In this document: in pieces, positions 1 through 9,094 of the stretch
Numbering within the stretch: position 1 is the first letter of the stretch
How the letters are laid out: each line of letters starts with the position of its first letter
Source: Aureispira anguillae
GTDB lineage: Bacteria; Bacteroidota; Bacteroidia; Chitinophagales; Saprospiraceae
NCBI RefSeq assembly: GCF_026000115.1
Contig: NZ_AP026867.1
Coordinates: 6,177,001-6,241,000 of the forward strand
Direction of reading: 5' to 3'
Length of the DNA: 64,000 nucleotides
Position numbers and translations under genes: made by a program
Notes under the pieces: generated by a model
Told to the model about the DNA's origin: nothing
The model's input: only the letters and a program-made list of their open reading frames with translations
Database searches by the model: none

Positions 1-30
1 TTATTTCGTTAATTTTTAAAAACAAGTTAA

Positions 31-73
31 GATTTGAAAATGTGCGACGAATCACGTTACACATTTTCAAATC
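31..73 (-). terminator. Hairpin downstream of nadA
   Basis: A perfect 14-bp inverted repeat (arms 31-44 and 60-73, 15-nt loop) lies about 50 bases beyond the nadA stop codon. On the minus strand the stem is followed by a mixed T/A stretch rather than a clean T-run, so it is a plausible but not ideal intrinsic terminator. Confidence 0.5.
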
Positions 74-120
74 ATCAACGATCAATTGCTTAGTTACTTA
101 AGTAGAATTGTACTTTTTAG

Positions 121-1125
121 TTATAAACCAGCCTTTGCCGAAATTTCTAACATTCTATCAATACAGCCACGACCTTGGTCGATAATGTCTTGTTCTAAGG
201 TAACTTCAGGTAACTCATGCTTCATACACAAATATAACTTCTCCATAGTATTGAGTTTCATATGTGGGCATTCATTACAAGCACAAGTGTTGGTTGGAGG
301 AGCGGGGTAGAACGTTTTGTTGGGAGACGCTTTTTCCATTTGATGAATAATGCCAGGCTCGGTGGCTACGATAAACTCATCAAATTCACTTTCCTTGGTA
401 TATTTTAACAAAGAACTTGTAGAGCCAACATGATCTGATATTTCCAATAAATGCGCTTCACATTCTGGATGAGCAATTAGTTTTGCTTTGGGATGTTGAA
501 CCTGTAGCTTAACAATTTTTTCTTTGCTAAAGATTTCGTGTACCATACAAGAGCCATTCCACAACACCATCTCACGTCCAGTTGTTTTTTGAAGATAGGC
601 ACCTAAATTTTTGTCAGGAGCAAAAATAATAGGCTGATCTTCTGGAATACTGTCAATGATGTGTTGAGCATTGGTAGAGGTACAACAAATATCAGTCATT
701 GTTTTTAGTGCAGCCGTACAGTTGATATAACTAACCACAACATGATCTGGATACTTTTCTTTAAATTTCTTAAAAACAGGAGCAGGACAAGAGTCTGCCA
801 AAGAGCAACCTGCCTTTAAATCTGGTAACAATACCTTCTTAGATGGATTGAGCATTTTTGCCGTTTCTGCCATAAAATGTACTCCTGCAAACACAATGAT
901 ATCAGCATCGGTTGTGGCGGCTTTTTGTGCCAGTCCTAGGCTATCTCCGATATAGTCGGCAATGTCCTGGATTTCGCTTTCTTGGTAGTAATGCGCTAAA
1001 ATAATGGCATTTTTTTCTCTTTTTAGCTGCTCAATAGCAGCAACCAAATCAAGCATAGGGTCCACTTCTAAGTCAAGAAATCCCTTTTGATCTAGGTTTT
1101 CTTTTGCTTGTGTTAAACCTTGCAT
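121..1125 (-). CDS. nadA: Quinolinate synthase NadA
   Basis: Condenses iminoaspartate with dihydroxyacetone phosphate to give quinolinate in de novo NAD synthesis; a cytosolic 4Fe-4S enzyme. The 334-residue length is normal for the family. Visible landmarks are the LAHYYQ motif (residues 43-48), the GCSLADSCP segment (106-114), GSC at 191-193, the HPEC segment (219-222), GSTS (234-237) and a C-terminal CACNEC cluster (281-286). One cysteine from each of the three cysteine-bearing segments (near 107/113, 193 and 286) is expected to hold the cluster. The ATG at 1123-1125 gives a full N-terminus. It stands alone on the minus strand with about 340 bases upstream; no nadB or nadC is in the window. 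Confidence 0.97.
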   Translation of the reverse strand: MQGLTQAKENLDQKGFLDLEVDPMLDLVAAIEQLKREKNAIILAHYYQESEIQDIADYIGDSLGLAQKAATTDADIIVFAGVHFMAETAKMLNPSKKVLLPDLKAGCSLADSCPAPVFKKFKEKYPDHVVVSYINCTAALKTMTDICCTSTNAQHIIDSIPEDQPIIFAPDKNLGAYLQKTTGREMVLWNGSCMVHEIFSKEKIVKLQVQHPKAKLIAHPECEAHLLEISDHVGSTSSLLKYTKESEFDEFIVATEPGIIHQMEKASPNKTFYPAPPTNTCACNECPHMKLNTMEKLYLCMKHELPEVTLEQDIIDQGRGCIDRMLEISAKAGL

Positions 1126-1462
1126 AACATTTTTGATTTATAATAGTTATATAATGTATAGTTTGTTTGCTTTTAAAACTAAGTCTTATTTTAATATTTA
1201 AACTAAGTTGTTGCTAAAATAGTTCCCTTCTATTAGAAATAAAACAAAGTCTAGTGTTTTCTTTGTATTAAGATACAAAAAAGTGATTGTTGTTCTTAAA
1301 TTATCGGGTAGGGAGATTATAAAAGTAGGTCTTCAATTATAACTATTATTGGGGCGTGATTGTTTGATTAAATCTTGTATAAAGGATAGATTATCATAAA
1401 CTAGACAGAGAATAGGAATGTTTTCAACAGAAAAAGAGGGGTAATGGCTGTTGATTGCACTG
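1126..1462. other. Intergenic, probable nadA promoter region
   Basis: About 340 AT-rich bases between the nadA start and the stop of the next minus-strand gene. It must contain the nadA promoter unless nadA is read through from upstream. I saw no convincing TTG-N19/20-TAnnTTTG pair, riboswitch or hairpin. A 62-codon minus-strand frame near its edge (1333-1521) overlaps the end of the neighbouring gene and looks non-coding. Confidence 0.5.
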
Positions 1463-2050
1463 CTATTTTTTCCAGATGAATTTTCCTTTTTTCCACAGCA
1501 AAGTAAGGATGTTTTTCCCACTTTCCTTAAAGATTAGCTTACATCGATCAAATTCAACTTGGACATTCTGCTCAGGTAGTTGGTTGTAAAAATACATTCC
1601 TAGACTACCTTTTTGGAGTTGAGGGGCATATTTTTCAATTTTAGCCAAAAAATCATCTGGTAGACATTCCAATGTTACATCTTTCCATTTATTGCTGTCC
1701 TTTTGGTAAATTTTAAACCCAAAATCATTACAGCCAATCGGATCTATTCCTATCGTGTTTGATATTTGGACATCATGTCGATCAAATTGCAGTTCTAAAA
1801 CCCAAGAATGATTCTTCTCATCTAAAAAACGATAATGAAAACTTTGCTGAATTTCTTCTATGGCACGATTTTCAAATCCTCTTGAAAAAACCACTAGATT
1901 TTCACGAATATTAGCTTGTTGATAGACTCGCTCGTTGTTTATATTATTAACAAATAAAGAAGGGTTAATCTTTTTAACGGTACGAGGAAGTTCTTGAGAA
2001 AGCACAAGAAAGGTAGGTAATAACAATAGTATGGTAAAGAGTTGCTTCAT
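1463..2050 (-). CDS. Exported protein of unknown function
   Basis: A 195-residue protein beginning with a clear signal peptide (MKQLFTILLLLPTFLVLSQ), so it should reach the periplasm or cell surface. I chose the ATG at 2048-2050 because the in-frame extension to 2131 adds a sequence without signal character. The mature part is mixed alpha/beta with a basic C-terminus rich in W and K (ends WKKGKFIWKK). I do not recognise a family. It is the last of three minus-strand genes (3837 to 1463) that are closely spaced and may be one transcript. Confidence 0.75.
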   Translation of the reverse strand: MKQLFTILLLLPTFLVLSQELPRTVKKINPSLFVNNINNERVYQQANIRENLVVFSRGFENRAIEEIQQSFHYRFLDEKNHSWVLELQFDRHDVQISNTIGIDPIGCNDFGFKIYQKDSNKWKDVTLECLPDDFLAKIEKYAPQLQKGSLGMYFYNQLPEQNVQVEFDRCKLIFKESGKNILTLLWKKGKFIWKK

Positions 2051-2166
2051 AGTGAGGGATAAAATAGGAACAAATAATAATTTATAAAAAGGATTGTTTG
2101 GAGCCTCTCCAAACAATCCTCTATAAATCAAAGATAATGCCTTTGTTGAATCTAAACAAAATAAAC

Positions 2167-3333
2167 TTAATTGATTAAGTTACTGGCTTTTTTACCTCCC
2201 CATTCTACCACTGTATAACCTTGACGGCTGATCGAGTTAAGTTTTTGACTAGGAATATGGATTGGTGTTTCTAGTGGTCGGTAGACCATAAAAACCCGAA
2301 TAAGTGTTTCTGGGGCAGGGGTAATTTCTAAAGGAGCATTTTGAGCATATTCATCCGTAGAAAAATGAATTAAATTATAGGGATTTTTTTCTAATTCGGG
2401 AAGCCAGTACGAGACAAAATCGGTAGCTTCTCTTCTATTTAATCCCATCAAAGCTAGCTTTTCATCTAAGAAATCAGCAATTTCTTCTCCTTTTACAACA
2501 AAGCCTTTATCTAGAGTGTATTGAAAATCGCTTTGTCCTTCCCAAAATAAGTAACTAAACTCTTTTCCACTGGTACGATCGGTCAAAATACCAGAGGGTT
2601 CAGCAGTTATATTCCAGCCTATATGGCTTGAATACTTAGGGTAAGTATGTGTTAATTGTCCTTTAAAATGGACTTTGACATTAATGTTTTGTGTTGTTTC
2701 AGGATAGAGATAAATAATAGGTTTTCGGACAGATTCAGGATCAATAGCAATTTCATTATTTTTTTTGAATGATTTGGTATACAAGCGATCTAGATTTGTC
2801 CAAACATTAAACGCTCCAACACGAATTCCTTCATAAAACCGAATTTCTAAGATCCTTTTTCCAGAAGGAATATGAGTACCCACGAGAACACCACTGTAGG
2901 GTTCTCCATTTAACAACAATGGTCGGCTAAATACGCCCGTTTCTTCCATGTTGGCAAAAGGCGATATTGCTTGGTACTTTAATGTTTTTTTATTCTCTTT
3001 TGCTATATATTCCTTGAACCCTAAGCCCAGTTTATGATTAAAGGCTTCTAGGCTAGCTTTTTTATTTTCTTTTTTGTGGCAGATGATATTGTTGTTAACA
3101 GGATCATAAGTCCACTTCTTGAAATAAAGCCCTTCTTGATATTCTTTTAGTTTTTCATTAAATAGAGCAAGGGTCTCTTTTGTAGAATTAAAAGAACTTT
3201 TCATCATTAAGGCAGAGGCAGAAGGAGCAGTTCTAGTGGTATTATAATCGGGTTCGGGGGAGCAACTATATCCTATACTTATGATTAGCAATGTTTGGGT
3301 TAGTAGGAATTTATAGTTTGAAAATATATTCAT
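2167..3333 (-). CDS. Lipoprotein with conserved KPIIYLYPE domain
   Basis: A 388-residue lipoprotein: signal segment TLLIISIGYSC with the lipobox cysteine near residue 24. The second half begins with the sequence KPIIYLYPE (about residues 205-213) and runs through a YLFWEGQ motif; this pairing marks an uncharacterised domain found in many bacteria, usually on secreted proteins. The first half resembles nothing I know. Its start lies 12 bases beyond the stop of the upstream deoxyribosyltransferase-like gene, so the two are probably co-transcribed. Function unknown; surface or periplasmic location is inferred from the lipobox. Confidence 0.8.
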   Translation of the reverse strand: MNIFSNYKFLLTQTLLIISIGYSCSPEPDYNTTRTAPSASALMMKSSFNSTKETLALFNEKLKEYQEGLYFKKWTYDPVNNNIICHKKENKKASLEAFNHKLGLGFKEYIAKENKKTLKYQAISPFANMEETGVFSRPLLLNGEPYSGVLVGTHIPSGKRILEIRFYEGIRVGAFNVWTNLDRLYTKSFKKNNEIAIDPESVRKPIIYLYPETTQNINVKVHFKGQLTHTYPKYSSHIGWNITAEPSGILTDRTSGKEFSYLFWEGQSDFQYTLDKGFVVKGEEIADFLDEKLALMGLNRREATDFVSYWLPELEKNPYNLIHFSTDEYAQNAPLEITPAPETLIRVFMVYRPLETPIHIPSQKLNSISRQGYTVVEWGGKKASNLIN

Positions 3334-3345
3334 GTTAATCTTAAT

Positions 3346-3837
3346 TTAATTGTTGTGGCGCTTAACAATACAACTATTGAAATGGTCTTTTAATTTAGCT
3401 ATTCCATGATCAAGAGAGTTGACCTGCTGAATATTGTAACGATCACAAACAATATCAACATTGCCCTTTCTCCAAAAACCTTCTGGACAATGAACCAGAC
3501 ATTTTTTAGATTGAGCAAATAAACCTAACTCCATAAGAGTAATAGGGGATTGCGTATCTGACTCAAAATGAAATAAAATCAATTCCGCTCGATCAAGTGC
3601 ATCCAACTCCCAATCTACTTGTTCTTTAAAAACAGGATTGTTGATAGACTGCTCCCAAGAACTATCCCATGATGTTCGTCTGGGATTCCATATGATTATG
3701 TCAAAATTAAGGAGATTGTTACCTACATAAGCCTGCCAATCTTTTGCTTTGCCCATTTCAATACTCCCCGCTAGAAAAACACTTCTTTTGTTTGGTTGAT
3801 ATGCCAAACTTTGAGGAGGTTTAATTATTGTTGCCAT
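3346..3837 (-). CDS. Nucleoside 2-deoxyribosyltransferase-like protein
   Basis: A 163-residue cytosolic protein with the FLAGSIEMG loop near the N-terminus, a WNPRR segment, and a LMELGLFAQS helix whose Glu matches the nucleophile position of nucleoside 2-deoxyribosyltransferase-like proteins. Members transfer or hydrolyse (deoxy)ribose on nucleobases or act on modified nucleotides; the substrate here cannot be read. I chose the ATG at 3835-3837 (protein starts MATIIKPP) over the frame's first ATG at 3868-3870 because the extra 11 residues are low-complexity Lys/Gln and the later start has an A-rich upstream context. Confidence 0.75.
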   Translation of the reverse strand: MATIIKPPQSLAYQPNKRSVFLAGSIEMGKAKDWQAYVGNNLLNFDIIIWNPRRTSWDSSWEQSINNPVFKEQVDWELDALDRAELILFHFESDTQSPITLMELGLFAQSKKCLVHCPEGFWRKGNVDIVCDRYNIQQVNSLDHGIAKLKDHFNSCIVKRHNN

Positions 3838-4318
3838 GTATTTATTTGGTTTTTTTTGCATTTTTTGCAATATAATTCGCAGCGTTTTAAAAAAGTAAAA
3901 AAACGCTATTAATTTTTATTTTATTTTTTGAAATTTATAAAATATTAACTTAAAGTAAGATGCTTAGTGTATGGAAATCCATAAAAATGATCTATAATTT
4001 GAAATTTACCGATCCATTTATAAAAGGGAATAGGTAGTAATTTTGTCACAAAGTTTAGAATCAATGCTTATAAAATAACTATGCTGCGGTCAATTATAGT
4101 GTATTTTGGATTTAAATTTGTTTTTTTGCGATTGCAAATCGCAATCATTTGTTGATTTTTTCTCGTAATACTTCGTGGATTACTTGATGCAGCCCCATTG
4201 ATACAGTAAACGAAACTGCTCATGGACTACGTTTATGTAATTTATAAGGAGTACTGTTTTTAGAAATCTACAAAATGTTGCTCAATTTGTTAATTCATTT
4301 ATAGATAGAATAAAAATA
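3838..4318. other. Long divergent intergenic region
   Basis: About 480 bases between divergent genes. It holds an 8-bp inverted repeat (3881-3888 / 3900-3907), two isolated TAnnTTTG-like boxes on the plus strand (4038-4045 and 4113-4120) without a good TTG at the right distance, and at 4165-4231 a segment sharing exact words with other intergenic regions of the window. No credible reading frame. Confidence 0.5.
4165..4231 (+). repeat. Copy 1 of a dispersed intergenic repeat
   Basis: Contains GTAATACTTCGTG (4165-4177) followed by TACTTGAT (4181-4188). The same two words occur in the same order at 45931-45943 and 45961-45968, there separated by an extra hairpin-like insertion. Its second half shares ACTGCT and ATGGACTACG with the trpB-trpA gap (18928-18937). 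Probably a mosaic repeat family of this genome; function unknown. Confidence 0.4.
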
Positions 4319-5029
4319 ATGGCAGGACAACTTTTTTTAATCCCTACTCCCTTAGGCGAGGGGATGATCACACCACTTCCCGCTTACCTACTTGAGCAAG
4401 TGCATCAAATTGATGTCTTTATTGCTGAGCGAGGGAAAACAGCTCGGCAGTTTTTAAAAGCAATAGAAACGCCTATTCCTTTACAAACAATGACCTTTTT
4501 TGAATTAAATAAGCGAACGGATCCAGCAGATATAAAATCTTTTCTGGCGCCTGCAATTAATGAAGGAAAAAATATAGGGCTTTTATCAGAAGCGGGCTGT
4601 CCTGGAGTTGCAGATCCTGGTGCGCTAGTGGTTCAACTGGCACATAAGCGAGGCATTAAAGTTGTTCCTTTAGTTGGTCCTTCCTCTATATTATTAGCCT
4701 TGATGGCTTCTGGGATGAACGGGCAACAGTTTGCTTTTCATGGCTATTTGCCAATAAAGAGCCCTGAACGAAAAAAGGCACTCAAGGACTTGGAACGTCA
4801 ATCTGCCAAAAAGAATCAAACTCAAATTTTTATAGAAACGCCATATCGTAATGATGGTTTTGTGGAAGATGCGTTATCGGTATTGCAACCTCAAACTTTG
4901 TTTGGTATTGCTACAGATATAACCTTACCTACAGAGTATATTTGTACGCAGAGTGTGCAAGTCTGGCGAAAAAAAGAAATTCCAAAATTGCATAAACGTC
5001 CTACTATATTTTTATTGTTGGCTAATTAA
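4319..5029 (+). CDS. RsmI-like tetrapyrrole-methylase-family methyltransferase
   Basis: A 236-residue SAM-dependent methyltransferase of the tetrapyrrole methylase fold. The LFLIPTPLG start, the LLSEAGCPGVADPGA loop (about residues 93-107), PLVGPSSILLALMASG and the F-IETPYRND segment are the hallmarks of the RsmI branch, which 2'-O-methylates C1402 of 16S rRNA. It is shorter at the C-terminus than E. coli RsmI and belongs to a Bacteroidota sub-branch, so the exact target is inferred. It begins a plus-strand run with the M28 peptidase, whose start is 8 bases after its stop. Confidence 0.85.
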   Translation: MAGQLFLIPTPLGEGMITPLPAYLLEQVHQIDVFIAERGKTARQFLKAIETPIPLQTMTFFELNKRTDPADIKSFLAPAINEGKNIGLLSEAGCPGVADPGALVVQLAHKRGIKVVPLVGPSSILLALMASGMNGQQFAFHGYLPIKSPERKKALKDLERQSAKKNQTQIFIETPYRNDGFVEDALSVLQPQTLFGIATDITLPTEYICTQSVQVWRKKEIPKLHKRPTIFLLLAN

Positions 5030-5037
5030 AAAATAAA

Positions 5038-6444
5038 ATGATGTACCAAAAACTATCTATACTTTTCTTACTCTGTGTATTATCCGTTTTTTCTTATGCT
5101 CAAGAGTTGGATGAAGATGCTGAAATAAAATACATCAAAAAGATGTACACCAATATTTTAACAAAAAGTCCTTCCCATGATTGGTTGCATTACCTTTGCA
5201 AACAGGTTGGAGGGAGACTCGGTGGGTCACCAGAGTATGCAGCAGCTGTAGCTTATACATCACATATGCTAGATACGATTGGCTGTGACACGGTTTGGAC
5301 ACAACCTGTTGAGGTACCTTACTGGCGTAGAGGAGATGTTGAAAAAGCCAAAATTGTTAATTCAGAGCACCTAGGTACAGTGGAATTAGCTGTGGCTGCA
5401 CTTGGTTTTTCTGGCGGAACGGATGCTTTAGGGGTGACAGGAGAAGTTGTTGAAGTTAAGAATTTTGAAGCTTTAGAAGCCTTAGGAAAAGATAAAATAA
5501 AAGGAAAAATAGTCTTTTTTAACCGCCCAATGGACATTACTAAATTGAATACTTTTCATGCTTATGGTGGGGCTGTTAATCAACGATCGGCTGGTCCTAG
5601 AAAAGCTGCCGAGTTAGGTGCTATAGGAGCAATTGTTCGTTCTATGACCGTAAAAGAAGATAATATACCTCATTCTGGGGTAACTTCTTTTAATGATCAA
5701 GAACCAATTCCTGCTGTTGGAATTGGTCTGAAAGATGCCGACTTATTAAGCGATTTGCTAAAAAAAGAAGCTAAGGTTAAGATCAATCTTCAATTAAGTT
5801 GTGCGCATATGGGGACACGAGTGGCACAGACTGTTGTTGGTGAAATTAGAGGAACCGAAAAGCCAGATGAGATCATTTTGGTTGGAGGACATTTAGATTC
5901 TTGGGATATAGGAGAAGGAGCACATGATGATGGTGCGGGATGTGTTCAATCCATGGAAGTTTTACATTTGTTCAAGCGCATGGGAATTCAGCCTAAACAT
6001 ACGATTCGTTGTGTTTTATTTGCCAACGAAGAAAATGGATTATTTGGTGCTACAGAATATGCAAAACAAGCAAAGGCTAAAGGCGAAAATCACATTGCAG
6101 CGATCGAATCGGATGCAGGTGGGCATGTACCAAGTGGTTTCCGTATGGATGCCGCTTCTAACATTGCTAAAAAGAGCTATGAAAAAGTCAAAAAATGGCG
6201 CACTATTTTTGCTTCATTGGGAGTGTGGGATATTCAAGCGGGAGGTTCTGCGGCTGATATTTCAAGATTAAAAGACCAAGGAACCGTCTTGTTTGGTTAT
6301 CGTCCAGATAGTCAACGGTATTTTGATTTTCATCATTCTCAAAATGATGTATTCGAAAATGTGCATAAAAGAGAACTACTACTTGGAAGTGGCGCTATGG
6401 GGGCTTTAGTTTATTTGATTGATAAGTACGGGATAAAAGAATGA
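5038..6444 (+). CDS. Exported M28-family zinc aminopeptidase
   Basis: A 468-residue secreted metallopeptidase with a signal peptide ending at FSYAQ (about residue 21). An apical PA-like insert spans roughly residues 110-240. The catalytic domain carries the full two-zinc set: GGHLDSWD (His285), GAHDDGAG (Asp297), EENGLFG (Glu331 base, Glu332 ligand), ESDAG (Asp359) and FHHSQ (His432/433). This fits exported aminopeptidases or glutamate carboxypeptidase-like enzymes that trim peptides outside the cytoplasm. The gene overlaps the next by four bases (ATGA), indicating translational coupling. ATG at 5038 or 5041 would both serve. Confidence 0.93.
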   Translation: MMYQKLSILFLLCVLSVFSYAQELDEDAEIKYIKKMYTNILTKSPSHDWLHYLCKQVGGRLGGSPEYAAAVAYTSHMLDTIGCDTVWTQPVEVPYWRRGDVEKAKIVNSEHLGTVELAVAALGFSGGTDALGVTGEVVEVKNFEALEALGKDKIKGKIVFFNRPMDITKLNTFHAYGGAVNQRSAGPRKAAELGAIGAIVRSMTVKEDNIPHSGVTSFNDQEPIPAVGIGLKDADLLSDLLKKEAKVKINLQLSCAHMGTRVAQTVVGEIRGTEKPDEIILVGGHLDSWDIGEGAHDDGAGCVQSMEVLHLFKRMGIQPKHTIRCVLFANEENGLFGATEYAKQAKAKGENHIAAIESDAGGHVPSGFRMDAASNIAKKSYEKVKKWRTIFASLGVWDIQAGGSAADISRLKDQGTVLFGYRPDSQRYFDFHHSQNDVFENVHKRELLLGSGAMGALVYLIDKYGIKE

Positions 6445-7421
6445 AAAAAATAACCCAAAGTACGTTGTACTCCTTTTTAGCAGGATTAATACTAATAATT
6501 CAGATAGGAGGTTGTGGTATTGAGAAGGTGTCTTATTCTTCTCAGATGCATACTTTGCCAACAGATTTAGTACTATCAGACGTTTGTTTTATTAATCCAG
6601 ATACAGGCTATGTTAGTGCAGGAGGAATCTTTACAGCAGGTCTTATTCTAAGAACTCAAGATGGTGGAACTACTTGGGATACCTTAGATACCTATCCTAC
6701 AGGAGTGAATAGTTTATCGTATCAGAATGGTATTTTTTCAGCTAGTGAATGTGGTCAAAAATTACATACTAGTTCGGATTTTAATACTTGGTCTTTTGAG
6801 TATGTTTCTGCTGGGTGGTGGGGCTGGCACAAGCATATTCGATTAGCAGATAATCAAGTTTTACTAATAGGAGGAGAAAATCTTGGGAGAGGATTTATGC
6901 ATCATTATGCCCCCAATCAAGGCACGATCACGTTGAGAGATACTTTTGATTATGAATTGCGAGATATAGAAGTAACGGATAATAGAACCATTCATGCTGT
7001 TGGATATGGGCTTATTATGAAATCTACAGATGAAGGACTTTCTTGGATTGTTAGCGAGATTACAGGCGATTTTTTTAGAGGAGTAGATTTTCCTAATGAT
7101 GATGTTGGTTATGTGGTAGGAGAATACGGAGCAGTTTACAAAACGACTAACCGAGGAGATACTTGGAAGGCTTGTCGAGCTGCCAATTCTATTTTTGCAG
7201 ACCAAAATAAGTTGCTTCGAGATATTGCTTTTTGGGATGAAAATACTGGTTTTTTGGTGGGCACAAACAATTTGGTTTATCGAACAACCAATGGAGGCAA
7301 AACTTGGAAGTTGATCCAAAATTTAGATGGTTATGCCGATTTTACTTCTATCCGAATCCAATATCAAAAGGCTTACCTAACAGGAAGTCAAGGAAAGTTG
7401 CTAATTATTGATTTGGAATAG
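6441..7421 (+). CDS. YCF48/BNR-repeat lipoprotein
   Basis: A 326-residue lipoprotein (lipobox cysteine in LIIQIGGCG, about residue 25). The mature part repeats a beta-propeller blade signature: a G-Y/F-x-V-G core followed by hydrophobic residues and T-x-D/N-G-G-x-T-W, seen in TQDGGTTWDT, STDEGLSWIV, TTNRGDTWKA and TTNGGKTWKL. This is the YCF48-like/BNR pattern of photosystem assembly factors and many Bacteroidota surface proteins, where it serves as a binding scaffold. Coupled to the M28 gene by a 4-base overlap. Ligand unknown. Confidence 0.85.
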   Translation: MKKITQSTLYSFLAGLILIIQIGGCGIEKVSYSSQMHTLPTDLVLSDVCFINPDTGYVSAGGIFTAGLILRTQDGGTTWDTLDTYPTGVNSLSYQNGIFSASECGQKLHTSSDFNTWSFEYVSAGWWGWHKHIRLADNQVLLIGGENLGRGFMHHYAPNQGTITLRDTFDYELRDIEVTDNRTIHAVGYGLIMKSTDEGLSWIVSEITGDFFRGVDFPNDDVGYVVGEYGAVYKTTNRGDTWKACRAANSIFADQNKLLRDIAFWDENTGFLVGTNNLVYRTTNGGKTWKLIQNLDGYADFTSIRIQYQKAYLTGSQGKLLIIDLE

Positions 7422-7506
7422 TTTTTTCGATAATGGAGTTTGTATCCATTTTTCTAAGCCGAATATTCAACCTAAATTTGCGCTATCAAAACGTAAAAAC
7501 AGCAAT

Positions 7507-9075
7507 ATGCAGTCAATCATGTATCTTATTTTAATCCCATTTTTATTGATGGGAACCAATATTTTTGCCCAGTTACTTCCATTAGATGAGTTAGAACAAG
7601 CACCTATTTATTATTCTATCGATGAGGCCGTTCGAGAGGCAGATAAGGCCGTTCGACTTAAGGTCTTGCGCCGAGCTTATACTTTTCCTACTGCTGTACC
7701 TCGAATGGATAAAATGCAATGGTTAACCATGAATCATACATTGGTAGAAAAAATTCCAGAGAGCATAAAGCAAATGAAAATGTTGCAAGTATTGGAAATT
7801 CGTGGGAATAAACTTAAGGAATTACCAGAAGCGTTGTGTGCATTAACAAATTTACGACGTTTAGATGCTTCTAAAAATTATTTGTCTGCTCTGCCGCACA
7901 ATTTTCATCAATTGAACCAGTTAGAGTGGCTGATTTTGAGCCAAAATGATAAATTAAGGGAATTGCCAGCTGAAATTTTTACACGGGATAAATTAAAACG
8001 CCTAGAACTGAGCAAAATTAAGTTAGAAAAAATTCCTACTACCATTGGGCAACTTAAAGCATTAGAAGTATTGGATCTTAGTAGAAATAGATTGACGAAG
8101 ATTCCTACAGAAATTGGTGATTTAACAAAACTGAATGTATTGTCATTGGCAAACAATCCTGTAGAAAAAGCAGGGGGCATTTATAAATGGTTGGGGAATC
8201 TACACAATTTAGAGCAATTGGATTTGAGCGGTTTGGGACTAAAAACATGTTATGCTAAAATTTCAGCCTTTCAGCATTTGACCAGCTTTAGCATTGCTTT
8301 AAATAAGATCAAAAAATTGCCGTATCAGCTTTATGAGATGAAGCAGTTGACCTACTTAGACTTAGGGTCTAATTTATTGGACACCCTGCCCGATGAATTA
8401 GGAAAGCTGACAGAGCTGACCTATCTAAATTTGGAACGCAATGAGTTTACAGTAGTGCCTGATATTTTTGGCAATTTTCAGCAGCTAAAAGTCCTAAAAT
8501 TAGATGCCAACCGAATAAAAGAGTTGCCCACAAGTATCGGAAAACTAACACAACTAGAGGAACTTAATATTGCTAATACAGGAATTCGGAAACTACCCAC
8601 TGGATTTGGAAATCTAAAAAAATTAAAAACACTAAATTTAGCGTTTAATCGTTATTTGAGTGTTGCACGTGCTGCTAAGGAATTGGTAAAACTTCCTTTG
8701 CTCAAACGTTTGGAAATGAGTGAAAATGAGCACAAGGCTTTACCAGATGCAATTACTGAATTGCAAGCAGTAGAATTTTGGGATTTACGAGATAATCGCT
8801 TGACTTATTTGCCCGAAAATTTTGGCAATTTAAAGACACTAAAAAGATTAGATTTAAGGTACAATGAACTCAAAGAATTGCCTTTGTCTATTGGTGAATT
8901 AACCAACTTAGAACATTTGGATTTGGGCTACAACAAGCTCAAAACATTGCCAGAGTCTATTCAACAGCTTAAGAAATTAAAAATATTAAAACTAGAACGC
9001 AACAAAATATCTGAGGAAGAACAGGCTAAAATTGCGGCATGGTTGCCCAATACTAAGATTCTATTTAGGCATTAA
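7507..9075 (+). CDS. Exported leucine-rich repeat protein
   Basis: A 522-residue protein with signal peptide MQSIMYLILIPFLLMGTNIFAQ followed by about 16 leucine-rich repeats of 23 residues with the LPxxIgxLxxLxxLxLxxNxL consensus (for example LPTEIG-, LPDELGKL-, LPTSIGKL-type units). This is the LRR class of plant and ROCO-type proteins, which make a solenoid for protein binding. I moved the start from 7408 to 7507 because the earlier frame overlaps the upstream gene and lacks a signal peptide. No enzymatic domain or T9SS tail is visible; partner unknown. Last gene of the 4319-9075 run; converges on the next gene with 19 bases between stops. Confidence 0.9.
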   Translation: MQSIMYLILIPFLLMGTNIFAQLLPLDELEQAPIYYSIDEAVREADKAVRLKVLRRAYTFPTAVPRMDKMQWLTMNHTLVEKIPESIKQMKMLQVLEIRGNKLKELPEALCALTNLRRLDASKNYLSALPHNFHQLNQLEWLILSQNDKLRELPAEIFTRDKLKRLELSKIKLEKIPTTIGQLKALEVLDLSRNRLTKIPTEIGDLTKLNVLSLANNPVEKAGGIYKWLGNLHNLEQLDLSGLGLKTCYAKISAFQHLTSFSIALNKIKKLPYQLYEMKQLTYLDLGSNLLDTLPDELGKLTELTYLNLERNEFTVVPDIFGNFQQLKVLKLDANRIKELPTSIGKLTQLEELNIANTGIRKLPTGFGNLKKLKTLNLAFNRYLSVARAAKELVKLPLLKRLEMSENEHKALPDAITELQAVEFWDLRDNRLTYLPENFGNLKTLKRLDLRYNELKELPLSIGELTNLEHLDLGYNKLKTLPESIQQLKKLKILKLERNKISEEEQAKIAAWLPNTKILFRH

Positions 9076-9094
9076 AGAAATCTAAAATAAAGAA

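Noticed and set aside
1333-1521. 62-codon minus-strand frame downstream of the 1463-2050 gene
   Set aside because: Overlaps the end of the exported-protein gene in another frame, has no signal peptide or recognisable pattern, and no start context.
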